Below, in pieces: positions 36,191 through 44,336 of a stretch of DNA of 64,000 bases. Below the pieces are notes generated by a model that was not told the DNA's origin, ran no database searches, and worked only from the letters and a program-made list of their open reading frames with translations. The stretch comes from Limnohabitans sp. B9-3 (lineage in GTDB: Bacteria; Pseudomonadota; Gammaproteobacteria; Burkholderiales; Burkholderiaceae_C). Each line of letters begins with the position of its first letter. The first letter of the stretch is position 1. A program made the position numbers and the translations under genes. The stretch spans positions 88,092 to 152,091 of the forward strand of contig NZ_NESI01000009.1 of assembly GCF_002778325.1 (NCBI RefSeq), in the 5' to 3' direction.

Positions 36191-37010
36191 GCACCATAAA
36201 ACTGAAATCATCGGCATCGCCAGCGGCAAGGGCGGGGTGGGTAAAACCACCACCTCCATCAACTTGGCCGTGGCCTTGCGCCAAATGGGCTTCAGCGTCA
36301 TGTTGTTTGACGCCGACTTGGGCTTGGCCAACGCGCAAATCGCACTCGGTGCGCGCGCCGAGTACAACTTGGGCCACTTTTTGGCAGGCCAAAAGACCTT
36401 GCCAGAAATCATGGTCACCACACGCCAAGGCATCAAACTGATTCCGGGTGCGTCGGGCATGCAAGAGTTGGCGGGCTTGAGCCAAGTGCAAGCGGCCAGC
36501 ATCGTGCAGTCGTTTGGCGCTTTGACTGACGATGTGGATTACTTGATCGTCGACGTGGCCGCCGGCATCTCGCCCTCGGTGCTGTCGTTCTTGGCAGCGT
36601 GTCAGCGTCGTTTCATTGTGGTCAAAGACGACCCCTCGTCGATTGCTGATGCCTACGGCACCATCAAAATTTTGACCAAAGAAATGGGTCTGGATGAGAT
36701 CTATTTGTTGCCCAACATGGTCAACACCCAAAGCGAAGGCTGGAAGCTTTATAAGAAGCTGAACGACGTGTGTGTGCGTTTCTTGGGCGAGTCGGTGCAC
36801 TACCTCACCTCCATCGAGAGCGATGAAATGGTCTTGCGTGCCCTGAAAAAATACCAATCGGTGCTCGAGCTCGCTCCCGGCTCTGCCGCTTCGCGTGACT
36901 ACATGCGTTTGGCCGAGGCCTGCACCCATTTGCGACCTATTGACCACCCGTCGGGCGGCATGCAATTTTTCATGGAGCGACTGATGCAAAACAGTTCGTC
37001 GGAATCATGA
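36183..37010 (+). CDS. flhG: Flagellar number regulator FlhG (FleN, MinD-like ATPase)
   Basis: FlhG is a ParA/MinD-type ATPase that limits flagellar number and antagonises FlhF; in Pseudomonas FleN also restrains FleQ. The 275-residue protein has the deviant Walker A box KGGVGKT at 16-22, the switch segment DADLGLANAQ and VDYLIVDVAAGIS. The C-terminus ends in a short helical tail. It overlaps both flhF (8 bp) and fliA (4 bp), so translation is coupled through the run. Confidence 0.95.
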   Translation: MSKHHKTEIIGIASGKGGVGKTTTSINLAVALRQMGFSVMLFDADLGLANAQIALGARAEYNLGHFLAGQKTLPEIMVTTRQGIKLIPGASGMQELAGLSQVQAASIVQSFGALTDDVDYLIVDVAAGISPSVLSFLAACQRRFIVVKDDPSSIADAYGTIKILTKEMGLDEIYLLPNMVNTQSEGWKLYKKLNDVCVRFLGESVHYLTSIESDEMVLRALKKYQSVLELAPGSAASRDYMRLAEACTHLRPIDHPSGGMQFFMERLMQNSSSES

Positions 37011-37762
37011 GCCCACGTTCCTCTGTCAACATGTACAAAGCCTGCGCCCCCAAAGGCGAGGACTTGGTGTTGGCCCACCTTGGCTTGGTCAAGCGTGTGG
37101 CGCTGCACCTCAAGGCGCGCATTCCGGCCTTCATGGAGCTCGATGAGCTGATCCAAGTTGGCATGATCGGCTTGCTCGAAGCTTCGCGTGCCTTTGACCC
37201 TGTCAAAGGCATCGAGTTTGAGAACTTCGCCCATAGCCGAGTGCGCGGCGCCATGCTGGACGAGGTGCGACGTTTATCGTTTTTGCCACGCTCTGCGGTG
37301 GCCTTCAACAAAGAACACAACACCACGGTGCACGCTTTGGCTGCCGAGCTGGGTCGTGCGCCCAGCCAAGCGGAAATTGCCGATTACATGGGCAAAGACC
37401 TCGAAGAGTTTCACAAAGAACGCGGCAAAGCCAAGCGGTTTGAGACCTATTCGATGGAAGTCGTCACCGAAGAGGTGATGAGCATTGCCGACGACGCATC
37501 GCAGCAGCCCGATGTGATCGTGGAAGAAGCGCAGTTCATGGACGCGGTGACCGATGCGATTGCCCAGTTGCCCGAACGCGAACAGTTGGTCATGCAGTTG
37601 TATTACGTGGAAGAGTTCAACCTGAAGGAAATTGGTGAGACCTTAGGGGTCAGCGAATCTCGGGTCAGTCAAATTTTGTCATCCGTGGTCAAAAAGCTGC
37701 GTGGCACCTTGAAAGTGGAAGGGTCGGAGGCCGATCAACCCGCTGCGAGGAGACGCGCATGA
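37007..37762 (+). CDS. fliA: Flagellar sigma factor FliA (sigma-28)
   Basis: FliA directs RNA polymerase to late flagellar promoters. The 251-residue protein has region 2 (VLAHLGLVKRVALHLKARIP and ELIQVGMIGLLEASRAFDP), region 3 and region 4 (LKEIGETLGVSESRVSQILSS). The length is normal. Sites resembling its -35/-10 elements occur in this window before fliS, flgM and fliD. Its inhibitor FlgM is encoded at 46190. It overlaps its neighbours by 4 bp on each side. Confidence 0.97.
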   Translation: MSPRSSVNMYKACAPKGEDLVLAHLGLVKRVALHLKARIPAFMELDELIQVGMIGLLEASRAFDPVKGIEFENFAHSRVRGAMLDEVRRLSFLPRSAVAFNKEHNTTVHALAAELGRAPSQAEIADYMGKDLEEFHKERGKAKRFETYSMEVVTEEVMSIADDASQQPDVIVEEAQFMDAVTDAIAQLPEREQLVMQLYYVEEFNLKEIGETLGVSESRVSQILSSVVKKLRGTLKVEGSEADQPAARRRA

Positions 37763-38562
37763 GCAACTTCATGATGAACGTGGTGTCGTGGGTGCTGCTG
37801 TTGCTGGTCATCCTCACGCTGTATTTGATCGACAAGGTCAATCAATTGACCAAAATGCATGAAAACGCCGCCAACGCCAACGCTAAAACTGAGACAGAGG
37901 CACCGGTTGCCCCTGCACCACCCAGCGATATTTTGTTCAGTGGCCTCGAAGGTAAAAAACTGTGGGACGCCATGAACGGCAAAGAGGTCGAGGGTTTTGA
38001 CACCAATTTGGTGGCAGCCTTGCGCCCCCATTACGAGCCCATCTTGCGTGCCCACATCACCGCTACGTTTCAAGACGGCGTGAGTGATGCGGCGGGTATT
38101 GAAAACCGCGTGCCTAACTCGGAACGCCAAATTGAAACAGCGCGTGGCCACATTCAGTCGTGGTTACCACCTCAGCACTTAGGCAGTATTTACCGCAACG
38201 CTCGCGAGTACGGTGGCGATTACGCCAAAAACCCAGACCCAGATGTTCTAGACCGTCTGAAGCAAACCATCGACAGCGTGGTGGACATGATGTACCAACG
38301 TGTCGGCATTCCCAACGACACGCCGTATTCCCAGTTCTTATTCAAGAGGCCAGGCCAGCCTGGTGAAGCCAGTGCACCGGACGATGCCGTCTTGGCCTTG
38401 ACCGATCAAACCGGCCAAGCCGAGGTGCTGGAAGGTGGCAATGCCTTGAACGCTGGCTTGGTGCAAGCGTATGAGGACCAGCAGCGGCAAGATTTGGCCA
38501 CCGACACGGTGACCGATGTGCCTTTTAACGAGCCGGTTGCCGCTGCAGCCAAGACCGCTTAA
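37759..38562 (+). CDS. unknown single-pass membrane protein in the flhAFG-fliA operon
   Basis: A 267-residue protein that I do not recognise. It begins with one hydrophobic segment (about residues 9-24, VSWVLLLLVILTLYLID). A charged, Ala/Pro-rich linker follows, then a mostly helical soluble region of about 130 residues (LWDAMNGKEVEGF ... VVDMMYQRVG) and a low-complexity acidic tail. No enzyme motif is visible. The ATG overlaps the fliA stop by 4 bp, so it is co-expressed with fliA and likely helps flagellar assembly, placement or regulation. Confidence 0.82.
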   Translation: MSNFMMNVVSWVLLLLVILTLYLIDKVNQLTKMHENAANANAKTETEAPVAPAPPSDILFSGLEGKKLWDAMNGKEVEGFDTNLVAALRPHYEPILRAHITATFQDGVSDAAGIENRVPNSERQIETARGHIQSWLPPQHLGSIYRNAREYGGDYAKNPDPDVLDRLKQTIDSVVDMMYQRVGIPNDTPYSQFLFKRPGQPGEASAPDDAVLALTDQTGQAEVLEGGNALNAGLVQAYEDQQRQDLATDTVTDVPFNEPVAAAAKTA

Positions 38563-38591
38563 AAATGCACAAGATCTTCATTGTCAAGCCC

Positions 38592-38618
38592 TCAAGTTTT
38601 TTGACACCCTTCCGATAC
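38592..38618 (+). promoter_or_regulatory. sigma-28 promoter of fliS
   Basis: TCAAGTTT at 38592-38599 and TCCGATAC at 38611-38618 are separated by exactly 11 bp, close to the FliA consensus (TAAAGTTT-N11-GCCGATAA). It is 37 bp upstream of the next ATG. Confidence 0.8.
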
Positions 38619-38655
38619 TGTCTGTGTCAACCAGAGAAACACAGGAGCTAATCAG

Positions 38656-39078
38656 ATGCGAGCCAACATGCGTGCCATTCAAAGTTATGGCAATGTCAAA
38701 GTCACCACAGGCGTAGCCACGGCTAACAACGTGCAGCTCATTCAAATGTTGTTTGACGGTTTGCTGGAGAGTTTGTCGACCGCTCGTGGTCACATCCAGC
38801 ACAACAACATCGCTGAAAAGTCCAAAGCGGTCGCCCGCGCCAGTCGCATCGTGATTGGCTTGCAAGGCGCCTTGGATTTCGAAAAAGGCGGCGACTTGGC
38901 CAGCAACCTCAACGAGTTGTACAGCTATGTGACACGCCGTTTGTTCCATGTGAACGCCCATAACGACATCGCCGTGTTGGACGAGATTCATGGTTTGATG
39001 CGCGAAATTCGCGATGCTTGGGAGGGCGTGCCTTCCTTGGTGCCAGCCAGTACCCGAGCTACAGGCTTGATGAACTGA
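38656..39078 (+). CDS. fliS: Flagellin export chaperone FliS
   Basis: FliS binds the C-terminus of flagellin in the cytoplasm and prevents premature polymerisation. The 140-residue helical protein has the family pattern QLIQMLFDGLLESLSTARGHI, then ALDFEKGGDLASNLNELYSYV and RRLFHVNAHND. AGGAG sits 8 bp before the ATG at 38656; a second ATG at 38668 is possible. It is separated from fliD, its usual neighbour, and has its own sigma-28-like promoter. No flagellin gene is in the window. Confidence 0.93.
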   Translation: MRANMRAIQSYGNVKVTTGVATANNVQLIQMLFDGLLESLSTARGHIQHNNIAEKSKAVARASRIVIGLQGALDFEKGGDLASNLNELYSYVTRRLFHVNAHNDIAVLDEIHGLMREIRDAWEGVPSLVPASTRATGLMN

Positions 39079-39119
39079 AATTCAGTTAATCTTGCAGGTT
39101 GTTAGGATTGATAAAAACA

Positions 39120-39147
39120 AGCGCACCCGAAGTGTTCGAGGTGCGCT
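39120..39147. other. hairpin between fliS and motA
   Basis: AGCGCACC at 39120-39127 pairs with GGTGCGCT at 39140-39147 around a 12-base loop. It lacks a following T run. It may attenuate read-through from fliS or protect mRNA ends; no stronger claim can be made. Confidence 0.35.
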
Positions 39148-39168
39148 GACCTGCATGGGGAGTGTTAG

Positions 39169-40029
39169 ATGATTTCGATTGTTGGCGTTATTTTGCTGTT
39201 TGTCTGCGTGTTCGGCGGTTTCGTCGCCCACGGTGGTGACATGGCACCCATTATCAAAGCCGCACCGGGTGAGTTGTTCATCATTGGTGGGGCGGGCATT
39301 GCTGGCATGGTTTCGGGCAACAGTCTGTCTATCTTTAAAGCGGCGATGGGCGGTTTTGGCCGTGTGGTCAAAGGCCCCAAGTACAAAAAAGACGACTACG
39401 TCGCCATCATCGCGGTCATCTCCAAATTGATGAAAACGCTCAAGGCCGAAGGCGCGGTGGCCATGGAGTCTCACGTTGAAAACCCCGAAGCCAGTGCGAT
39501 CTTTGGTGAATTTCCGAAGATGTTGAAAGACCACGGCTTGACCGGTTTGATTTGCGACACCATCCGCTTGATGGTGGTGTCTTCAGGCACATTGAGCCCT
39601 TACGCCGTCGAAGACGTCATGACCACGTCCATCAAGGTTCACCATCACACCGAATTGAAAGCCGCCGAAGCTTTGGCCGCTTTGTCTGGCGCCTTGCCTG
39701 CGCTGGGCATTGTGGCTTGTGTGCTGGGTGTGGTGAAGACCATGGGTGCGATTGACCAGCCTCCACCTGTGCTGGGTGCGCTGATTGGTGGCGCCTTGGT
39801 GGGCACGTTCTTGGGCGTGTTCATGGCTTACGGTATTTTCGAGCCCTTTGCCGGTCGCTTGAAGCAAATCATTGATGAAGATGGTGAAGTGCTCAAAGTG
39901 GCTCAGCAAATCATTTTGGGCAACATGCATGGCTACCCTGTGCCGTTGATCATCGAAGGCGCCCGTGTGTGTATCAGCCATGACTCTCAGCCCTCGTTTG
40001 GCGAAATCTTTGATGCGCTGAGGAAGTAA
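39169..40029 (+). CDS. motA: Flagellar motor stator protein MotA
   Basis: MotA forms the proton-driven stator with MotB. The 286-residue protein has four membrane segments: two at the N-terminus and two late (ALPALGIVACVLGVV and LGALIGGALVGTFLGVFMAY). Between them is the cytoplasmic loop that contacts FliG. Conserved prolines in the late segments are present. GGGGAG precedes the ATG. Its stop overlaps the motB ATG by one base (TAATG). Confidence 0.96.
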   Translation: MISIVGVILLFVCVFGGFVAHGGDMAPIIKAAPGELFIIGGAGIAGMVSGNSLSIFKAAMGGFGRVVKGPKYKKDDYVAIIAVISKLMKTLKAEGAVAMESHVENPEASAIFGEFPKMLKDHGLTGLICDTIRLMVVSSGTLSPYAVEDVMTTSIKVHHHTELKAAEALAALSGALPALGIVACVLGVVKTMGAIDQPPPVLGALIGGALVGTFLGVFMAYGIFEPFAGRLKQIIDEDGEVLKVAQQIILGNMHGYPVPLIIEGARVCISHDSQPSFGEIFDALRK

Positions 40030-41039
40030 TGGCGGATGAAAAAGACGCCGCCGTAGCGGTCGTACCTGAAGGCGAGGCGGCGCCAGTCGTTCCGAAGCCG
40101 CCTGCCATTCCCGAGGAAGTCCCGGCAGCGCCCGCGCCGGTGATCATCATCAAAAAAATCATTGATGATGGCCATGGCGGGGCCCACGGTGGCGCTTGGA
40201 AAATTGCGTTGGCCGACATGATGACGGCCATGATGGCCTTCTTTTTGTTGATGTGGCTGCTCGGCGCTTCCAACGAAGACCAGCGTAAAAGTATTGCCGA
40301 CTACTTCAAACCCACCTCCCAAAGCATCGTCACCATGGGTAAATTGGCGGGATCGAACGGCATGTTTGGTGGTACGTCCATCATTGACCCCGATGGTTTT
40401 CCGTTTTCAGCCAAACAAACCGGCCTGTTGGAACGTTTGACACCCCGCTCAGAAGGCGGCCCCAACCCCAGCACCGAGCCTGGTCAGGAAAATCAAAACC
40501 CCTATTCCGACCCCGACAAGCTGTCGGAAGAACAGAAAAAAGAAGTGGCTGCTGCCAAAGAGCAAGCCGACTTTGCCAAGCTCGAACAAGAAATTGAGCA
40601 AAAGCTGTCGCAAAACAAAAAGCTCGAGGGTCTGAAAGACCAAGTGTCGATCACGCGTGACAAAGACGGTTTGCGCATTGAAATCATCGACAAAGCTGAC
40701 TTTGCGATGTTCCCCAGTGGCGGCATGACCATGCAGGGTAAGGCTTCTAGCTTGATCTCCGAAATTGCGGCGTCGTTGGCTGAAATTCCGAACAAAGTTG
40801 CGATTCGTGGCCACACGGACAGTGTGCAGTTTCAAAACCCGGAAGGGCGCAACAACTGGTCGTTGTCGGCTGAGCGTGCTGAGGTGACGCGTTCTTTGCT
40901 GGAGAAAAAAGGCATCAAAGAAAACCGTTTCGCGCGCATTGAAGGCGTGGCTGATACCGACCCCTTCAACCCGAAAGATCCGCGCGATCCGCGTAACCGT
41001 CGCATGAGCATCACCGTGCTCTACAACGACAAAGACTAG
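40029..41039 (+). CDS. motB: Flagellar motor stator protein MotB
   Basis: MotB anchors the stator to peptidoglycan and supplies the proton-binding Asp. The 336-residue protein has an Ala/Pro-rich cytoplasmic start. A single membrane helix (about 58-79) holds Asp63 in ADMMTAMMAFF, the expected proton acceptor. A linker leads to an OmpA-like peptidoglycan-binding domain with IRGHTDSVQF and NNWSLSAERAEVTRSLL. The cytoplasmic tail is somewhat long for the family. motA lies directly upstream. Confidence 0.96.
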   Translation: MADEKDAAVAVVPEGEAAPVVPKPPAIPEEVPAAPAPVIIIKKIIDDGHGGAHGGAWKIALADMMTAMMAFFLLMWLLGASNEDQRKSIADYFKPTSQSIVTMGKLAGSNGMFGGTSIIDPDGFPFSAKQTGLLERLTPRSEGGPNPSTEPGQENQNPYSDPDKLSEEQKKEVAAAKEQADFAKLEQEIEQKLSQNKKLEGLKDQVSITRDKDGLRIEIIDKADFAMFPSGGMTMQGKASSLISEIAASLAEIPNKVAIRGHTDSVQFQNPEGRNNWSLSAERAEVTRSLLEKKGIKENRFARIEGVADTDPFNPKDPRDPRNRRMSITVLYNDKD

Positions 41040-41067
41040 AGGCGTGTCAGCCGAGGCTGACCTCGGT

Positions 41068-42171
41068 TCAAGCGACTGACCGCAGGTCGTACTTGTTGAT
41101 CTTCTCGATCAAGGTGGTGCGTTGCAAATTGAGCAACTTGGCCGTGCGTGACACATTGCCCGAGTTGCGACTCAAGGCCTGCTCAATGATGCTGCGTTCG
41201 ATTTGCGCCATGCGCTCTTTGAGCGACAAGCCTTCTGGCGGCAAATGCGGCATGCCTTGGGCCAGCATGATGATGCCTTCAATGTCGTTCTCGTCTTCTA
41301 GGTCTGGTTGGTCATCCAGCTCAATCAGCACTTCAGGGGGCGGTGTCATTTCTAACTTGGCCAACAAGGGCGCAATCGCTTGCAATTCGGCTTGGGCCGA
41401 GATCAAGCCCTTGGGCAGCAGTGTGGGCGGAATGGCGCGCAGCTCCAGCTCTTGGCCCGCGTACAGGGTGCTGAAACGGTCCACCAAGTTCGACAACTCG
41501 CGCACATTACCCGGCCACGGGTACTTTTGCAAGGCTTGCAAAAAGTCAGGCTTGAACGTGATCGGAGGCTTGCCAAAGTTGACATGTTTTTTGGCAAAAA
41601 ACGCCAGCAACTCAGGCACATCGTCTGGGCGTTCGCGCAGAGGGGGTGTCACCATAGGCAACACATTGAGGCGGTAGTACAAGTCTTCGCGGAAGCGGCC
41701 AGCCGCAATTTCGGTTTCTAAATCGCGGTGGGTCGCGGCGATCACGCGCACATCGACGTTGATTTGACGGGTGCCACCAATCGGGTCTACCGTGCGCTCT
41801 TGCAGCACGCGCAGCAGCTTGACCTGCATGTCCAGCGACATGTCGCCAATTTCATCCAAAAAGATGGTGCCGCCGTGGGCCAGCTCGAAACGACCAATGC
41901 GGTCGGCCACGGCGCCTGTGAAGGCGCCTTTGCGGTGGCCAAACAGTTCGCTCTCCAGCAAATCTTTGGGGATGGCGGCGCAGTTAATCGGCACAAAATT
42001 GGCACCACAGCGCTCAGACTCATCGTGCAGCAAGCGAGCCAGCAGCTCTTTACCGGTTCCACTTTCGCCGGTGATCATGACCGTGGCATTGGAGTTGGCC
42101 ATGGTGGCCACCAAACCGCGCAGCGATTGAGCGGAGGTGCTGGAGCCAATAAAGTGAGTCATCTGTTTCAT
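41068..42171 (-). CDS. sigma-54-dependent flagellar activator without receiver domain
   Basis: A 367-residue bacterial enhancer-binding protein. The AAA+ domain begins almost at the N-terminus: Walker A GESGTGKE at 35-42, the sigma-54 contact loop GAFTGA at 82-87, and Walker B TIFLDEIGD at 102-110. The C-terminal helix-turn-helix is Fis-like (NVSRTAKLLNLQRTTLIEKI). There is no receiver or PAS domain, so activity must be set by other means, for example FlhG as in FleQ control. It probably drives the sigma-54-like promoters found here. A start at 42162 is also possible. Confidence 0.9.
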   Translation of the reverse strand: MKQMTHFIGSSTSAQSLRGLVATMANSNATVMITGESGTGKELLARLLHDESERCGANFVPINCAAIPKDLLESELFGHRKGAFTGAVADRIGRFELAHGGTIFLDEIGDMSLDMQVKLLRVLQERTVDPIGGTRQINVDVRVIAATHRDLETEIAAGRFREDLYYRLNVLPMVTPPLRERPDDVPELLAFFAKKHVNFGKPPITFKPDFLQALQKYPWPGNVRELSNLVDRFSTLYAGQELELRAIPPTLLPKGLISAQAELQAIAPLLAKLEMTPPPEVLIELDDQPDLEDENDIEGIIMLAQGMPHLPPEGLSLKERMAQIERSIIEQALSRNSGNVSRTAKLLNLQRTTLIEKINKYDLRSVA

Positions 42172-42305
42172 GTCAAAAATTCCTACACATGATTGTCGAG
42201 ATCCCCAAAATTGCAGCAAGACAGCAAAAGTATTCATTCTTCAATTTATTAAAGATGCGTGCCTTCGCACCGAATCTAGGGGGAGACCTGTTTAAGGAAC
42301 ACGAC

Positions 42306-42809
42306 ATGAAACGCATCACAGTTTGGACTGCCCTCGCAGTTACTTTGTTTTTGAGCGGCTGCTCCGCTTTTAAATTTCAACACGTCCACGAGCACCAAGG
42401 GTTGCCGGCATCTGAGGCCGACAACAAACCGGCCACCATGATCACGCCGATGACGGAAAAGCGTGAGACTTTGATGGCAACGGGGTATGCGGTGATTAGT
42501 ATTCAAAATCACCGCAACCCAGCACAGCAACGTTTGTTGGCCATCCGTGCATCGAAACTTGACGCCTACCGCGCCTTGACCGAGCAGGTGTACGGCCAGC
42601 AGTTAGATGCCAGCACGACCGTGGCCGACATGACGGTGATGAGCGACACCTTCCGTGCCCGTGTGGAGGGTGTCATTTTTGGCGCCGTGTTGGTCAGCAT
42701 CACACCCGTGGGTGACGACACCTACGAGACCACCATGTCCTTGGACCGTGGCGTTGTGAACGATCTGCGCACGCTGTACATCGCCAGCTTGAACAACAAA
42801 CGCCGCTGA
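42306..42809 (+). CDS. flgP: FlgP-like outer-membrane lipoprotein
   Basis: A 167-residue lipoprotein with signal peptide and lipobox LSGC (Cys19). The mature part matches the LPP20/FlgP pattern: ATGYAVISIQNHRNPAQQRLLAIRASKLDAYR is spread over about residues 55-90, then a segment with SDTFRARVEGVIFGA. In Vibrio and Campylobacter, FlgP forms disks or rings around the outer-membrane part of the motor. It is followed by a FlgT-like gene, which supports this role. The symbol is by similarity of motif and context. Confidence 0.8.
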   Translation: MKRITVWTALAVTLFLSGCSAFKFQHVHEHQGLPASEADNKPATMITPMTEKRETLMATGYAVISIQNHRNPAQQRLLAIRASKLDAYRALTEQVYGQQLDASTTVADMTVMSDTFRARVEGVIFGAVLVSITPVGDDTYETTMSLDRGVVNDLRTLYIASLNNKRR

Positions 42810-42834
42810 TGCGACCCGTTTGGAGACCTGTGCC

Positions 42835-43899
42835 ATGAACTTTTTGCGCTGCATGCCCTTCTTGCTCGCTGGCTTGAGCCTTTGGCAGGGCGCGCGCGCG
42901 GCCGACCTGAGCCCTGAGGAGCGTTTGAAAGCGATCCGCAGCGCGTTGGTGGAAACCGCCATGAAAGCCAACACCCAAGTCACCGCCACCAGCTGGATGG
43001 AGACCAATGGGGCGTTGCGTGAGTTGAACCGTTTCAGCTCCGAGATCCAGGTGCGCGATCTGCGTGTCAAGTCTTACTCGCGTGACGCCAACAACGAGCC
43101 ACAGGCTGACATGGGCGATGCCAACGCGCAGGCCGTGGCCCCCAAACGATGTGAGGCCACACAGGCCAAGGCGCCGCTGATGCATGTCATGTCCGTCGGT
43201 GTGGACTTGTCGCCCAGTTTGCGACCTGCACAACGCTTTCAAGCCCAGCAAATGGGTCGAACTGCACGCGCTCGTTTGCTTGAAGCGACCAGCCAAGCCC
43301 AGCACTGGCGCGTGATGACCGACGCGGTTCACACCCGTGCCTACGACCGCAGCAGTTACGGCCAAGGCGAAGAACATGTGCAGTGGCATTTGCAATTGAC
43401 CTTGGCGCCCGCCCCCGAAGGCACCACCACCGATGACCTGTCTGGCTTTGTCTTGAAGTGGCAAGTGCGCGGCCCAGGTGCGCGTGGTGCATGGCTGAGT
43501 GCCCAAGACACGGTGTTGACCTACCCCCAAGCCGACCGTTTGGGGCAGCCCAAAATCGACCTCGACACCGCCGATGCCATTGCCCGCTCTGTGGCCGGCT
43601 TGGCCCAACAGCTCGACAAGCAATTCGCCTGCGATCCCCAAAGTTTTGCGGTGTTGCAAGACGTGCCGGGCAAACTCACCCTCAACGCGGGTGGCACAGC
43701 GGGTCTGCGGGTGGGCGATAAACTCATGTTGGCCGACTCACGGGTGCTGCCCAAACATGCCTTAGAAGGCGGTGCGTTAGACGCCGCGGTGCTGGCCGAG
43801 GTCAAATCCGTCAGTCCTTACCAAGCTGAATTGAAGCAAGTGGCCGGACAAGCGCAAAAGTTTCGCGGCACCTGGGTCGCTTGGCCTTACACGTACTGA
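42835..43899 (+). CDS. flgT: FlgT-like flagellar H-ring protein
   Basis: A 354-residue exported protein with a signal peptide ending near ARA (about residue 22). The N-terminal region (RLKAIRSALVETAMKANTQV ... LRELNRFSSEIQVRDLRV) resembles the first domain of FlgT, and the C-terminal region has an SH3-like LRVGDKLMLADS. In Vibrio, FlgT builds the H-ring around the L and P rings and helps stators assemble. GGAG precedes the ATG at 42835. Location between flgP-like and LysM genes fits. The assignment rests on pattern and context, not strong identity. Confidence 0.72.
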   Translation: MNFLRCMPFLLAGLSLWQGARAADLSPEERLKAIRSALVETAMKANTQVTATSWMETNGALRELNRFSSEIQVRDLRVKSYSRDANNEPQADMGDANAQAVAPKRCEATQAKAPLMHVMSVGVDLSPSLRPAQRFQAQQMGRTARARLLEATSQAQHWRVMTDAVHTRAYDRSSYGQGEEHVQWHLQLTLAPAPEGTTTDDLSGFVLKWQVRGPGARGAWLSAQDTVLTYPQADRLGQPKIDLDTADAIARSVAGLAQQLDKQFACDPQSFAVLQDVPGKLTLNAGGTAGLRVGDKLMLADSRVLPKHALEGGALDAAVLAEVKSVSPYQAELKQVAGQAQKFRGTWVAWPYTY

Positions 43900-43925
43900 T
43901 CAACAAGTTGACACGGAGAATTCTC

Positions 43926-44327
43926 ATGACCACGTTGCCTGTTTACCTGCGCGCATTGTTGGCGACAGGCCTCATGGCTGGCGCTGCCTGGGCCGCTGAG
44001 CCTGCGGGCAAGACCTACACCGTGCAAGCCGGTGACACAATGGACAAAGTGATTCGCCAACATTTGGCGGACAGTCCTCTGAAAAACGAAGTTTTGCGCC
44101 AAGCTCTGATGCAACAAAATCCGCAAGCTTTCACCCAATCTACGCCGCGTGTGTTGATCGCGGGTGCGGTGTTGCGTCTGCCCAGCAACGAAGATTTGCT
44201 GCGCACGCAGTTAGGGGCCAGTGGCAAGGCCTCTGCCTCCGCCCCAGCGGGCAACACCTGGGCGGGCGGCTACTCCACCCGCGACATGAACATGAACGAG
44301 CGCAAAAACTGGGTGCGCTTCCCTTAA
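43926..44327 (+). CDS. exported LysM-domain protein (FimV N-terminal-like)
   Basis: A 133-residue secreted protein with a signal peptide (cleavage after about AWA, residue 21). A LysM-like peptidoglycan-binding module (YTVQAGDTMDKVIRQHL ... VLRLPSNEDLL) follows. The module resembles the N-terminus of FimV/HubP polar landmark proteins, including the QQNPQAF segment. It ends with a short tail and lacks a membrane anchor. It is 26 bp after flgT-like and 9 bp before the FliK-like gene, so it probably belongs to the same transcript. Confidence 0.78.
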   Translation: MTTLPVYLRALLATGLMAGAAWAAEPAGKTYTVQAGDTMDKVIRQHLADSPLKNEVLRQALMQQNPQAFTQSTPRVLIAGAVLRLPSNEDLLRTQLGASGKASASAPAGNTWAGGYSTRDMNMNERKNWVRFP

Positions 44328-44336
44328 GGTCAAGCC

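Noticed and set aside
39088..39114. Possible sigma-28 promoter before motA (ATTGATAA at 39107-39114)
   Set aside because: The -10 part is fair, but the segment 11 bp upstream (AATCTTGC) does not resemble the FliA -35 element.
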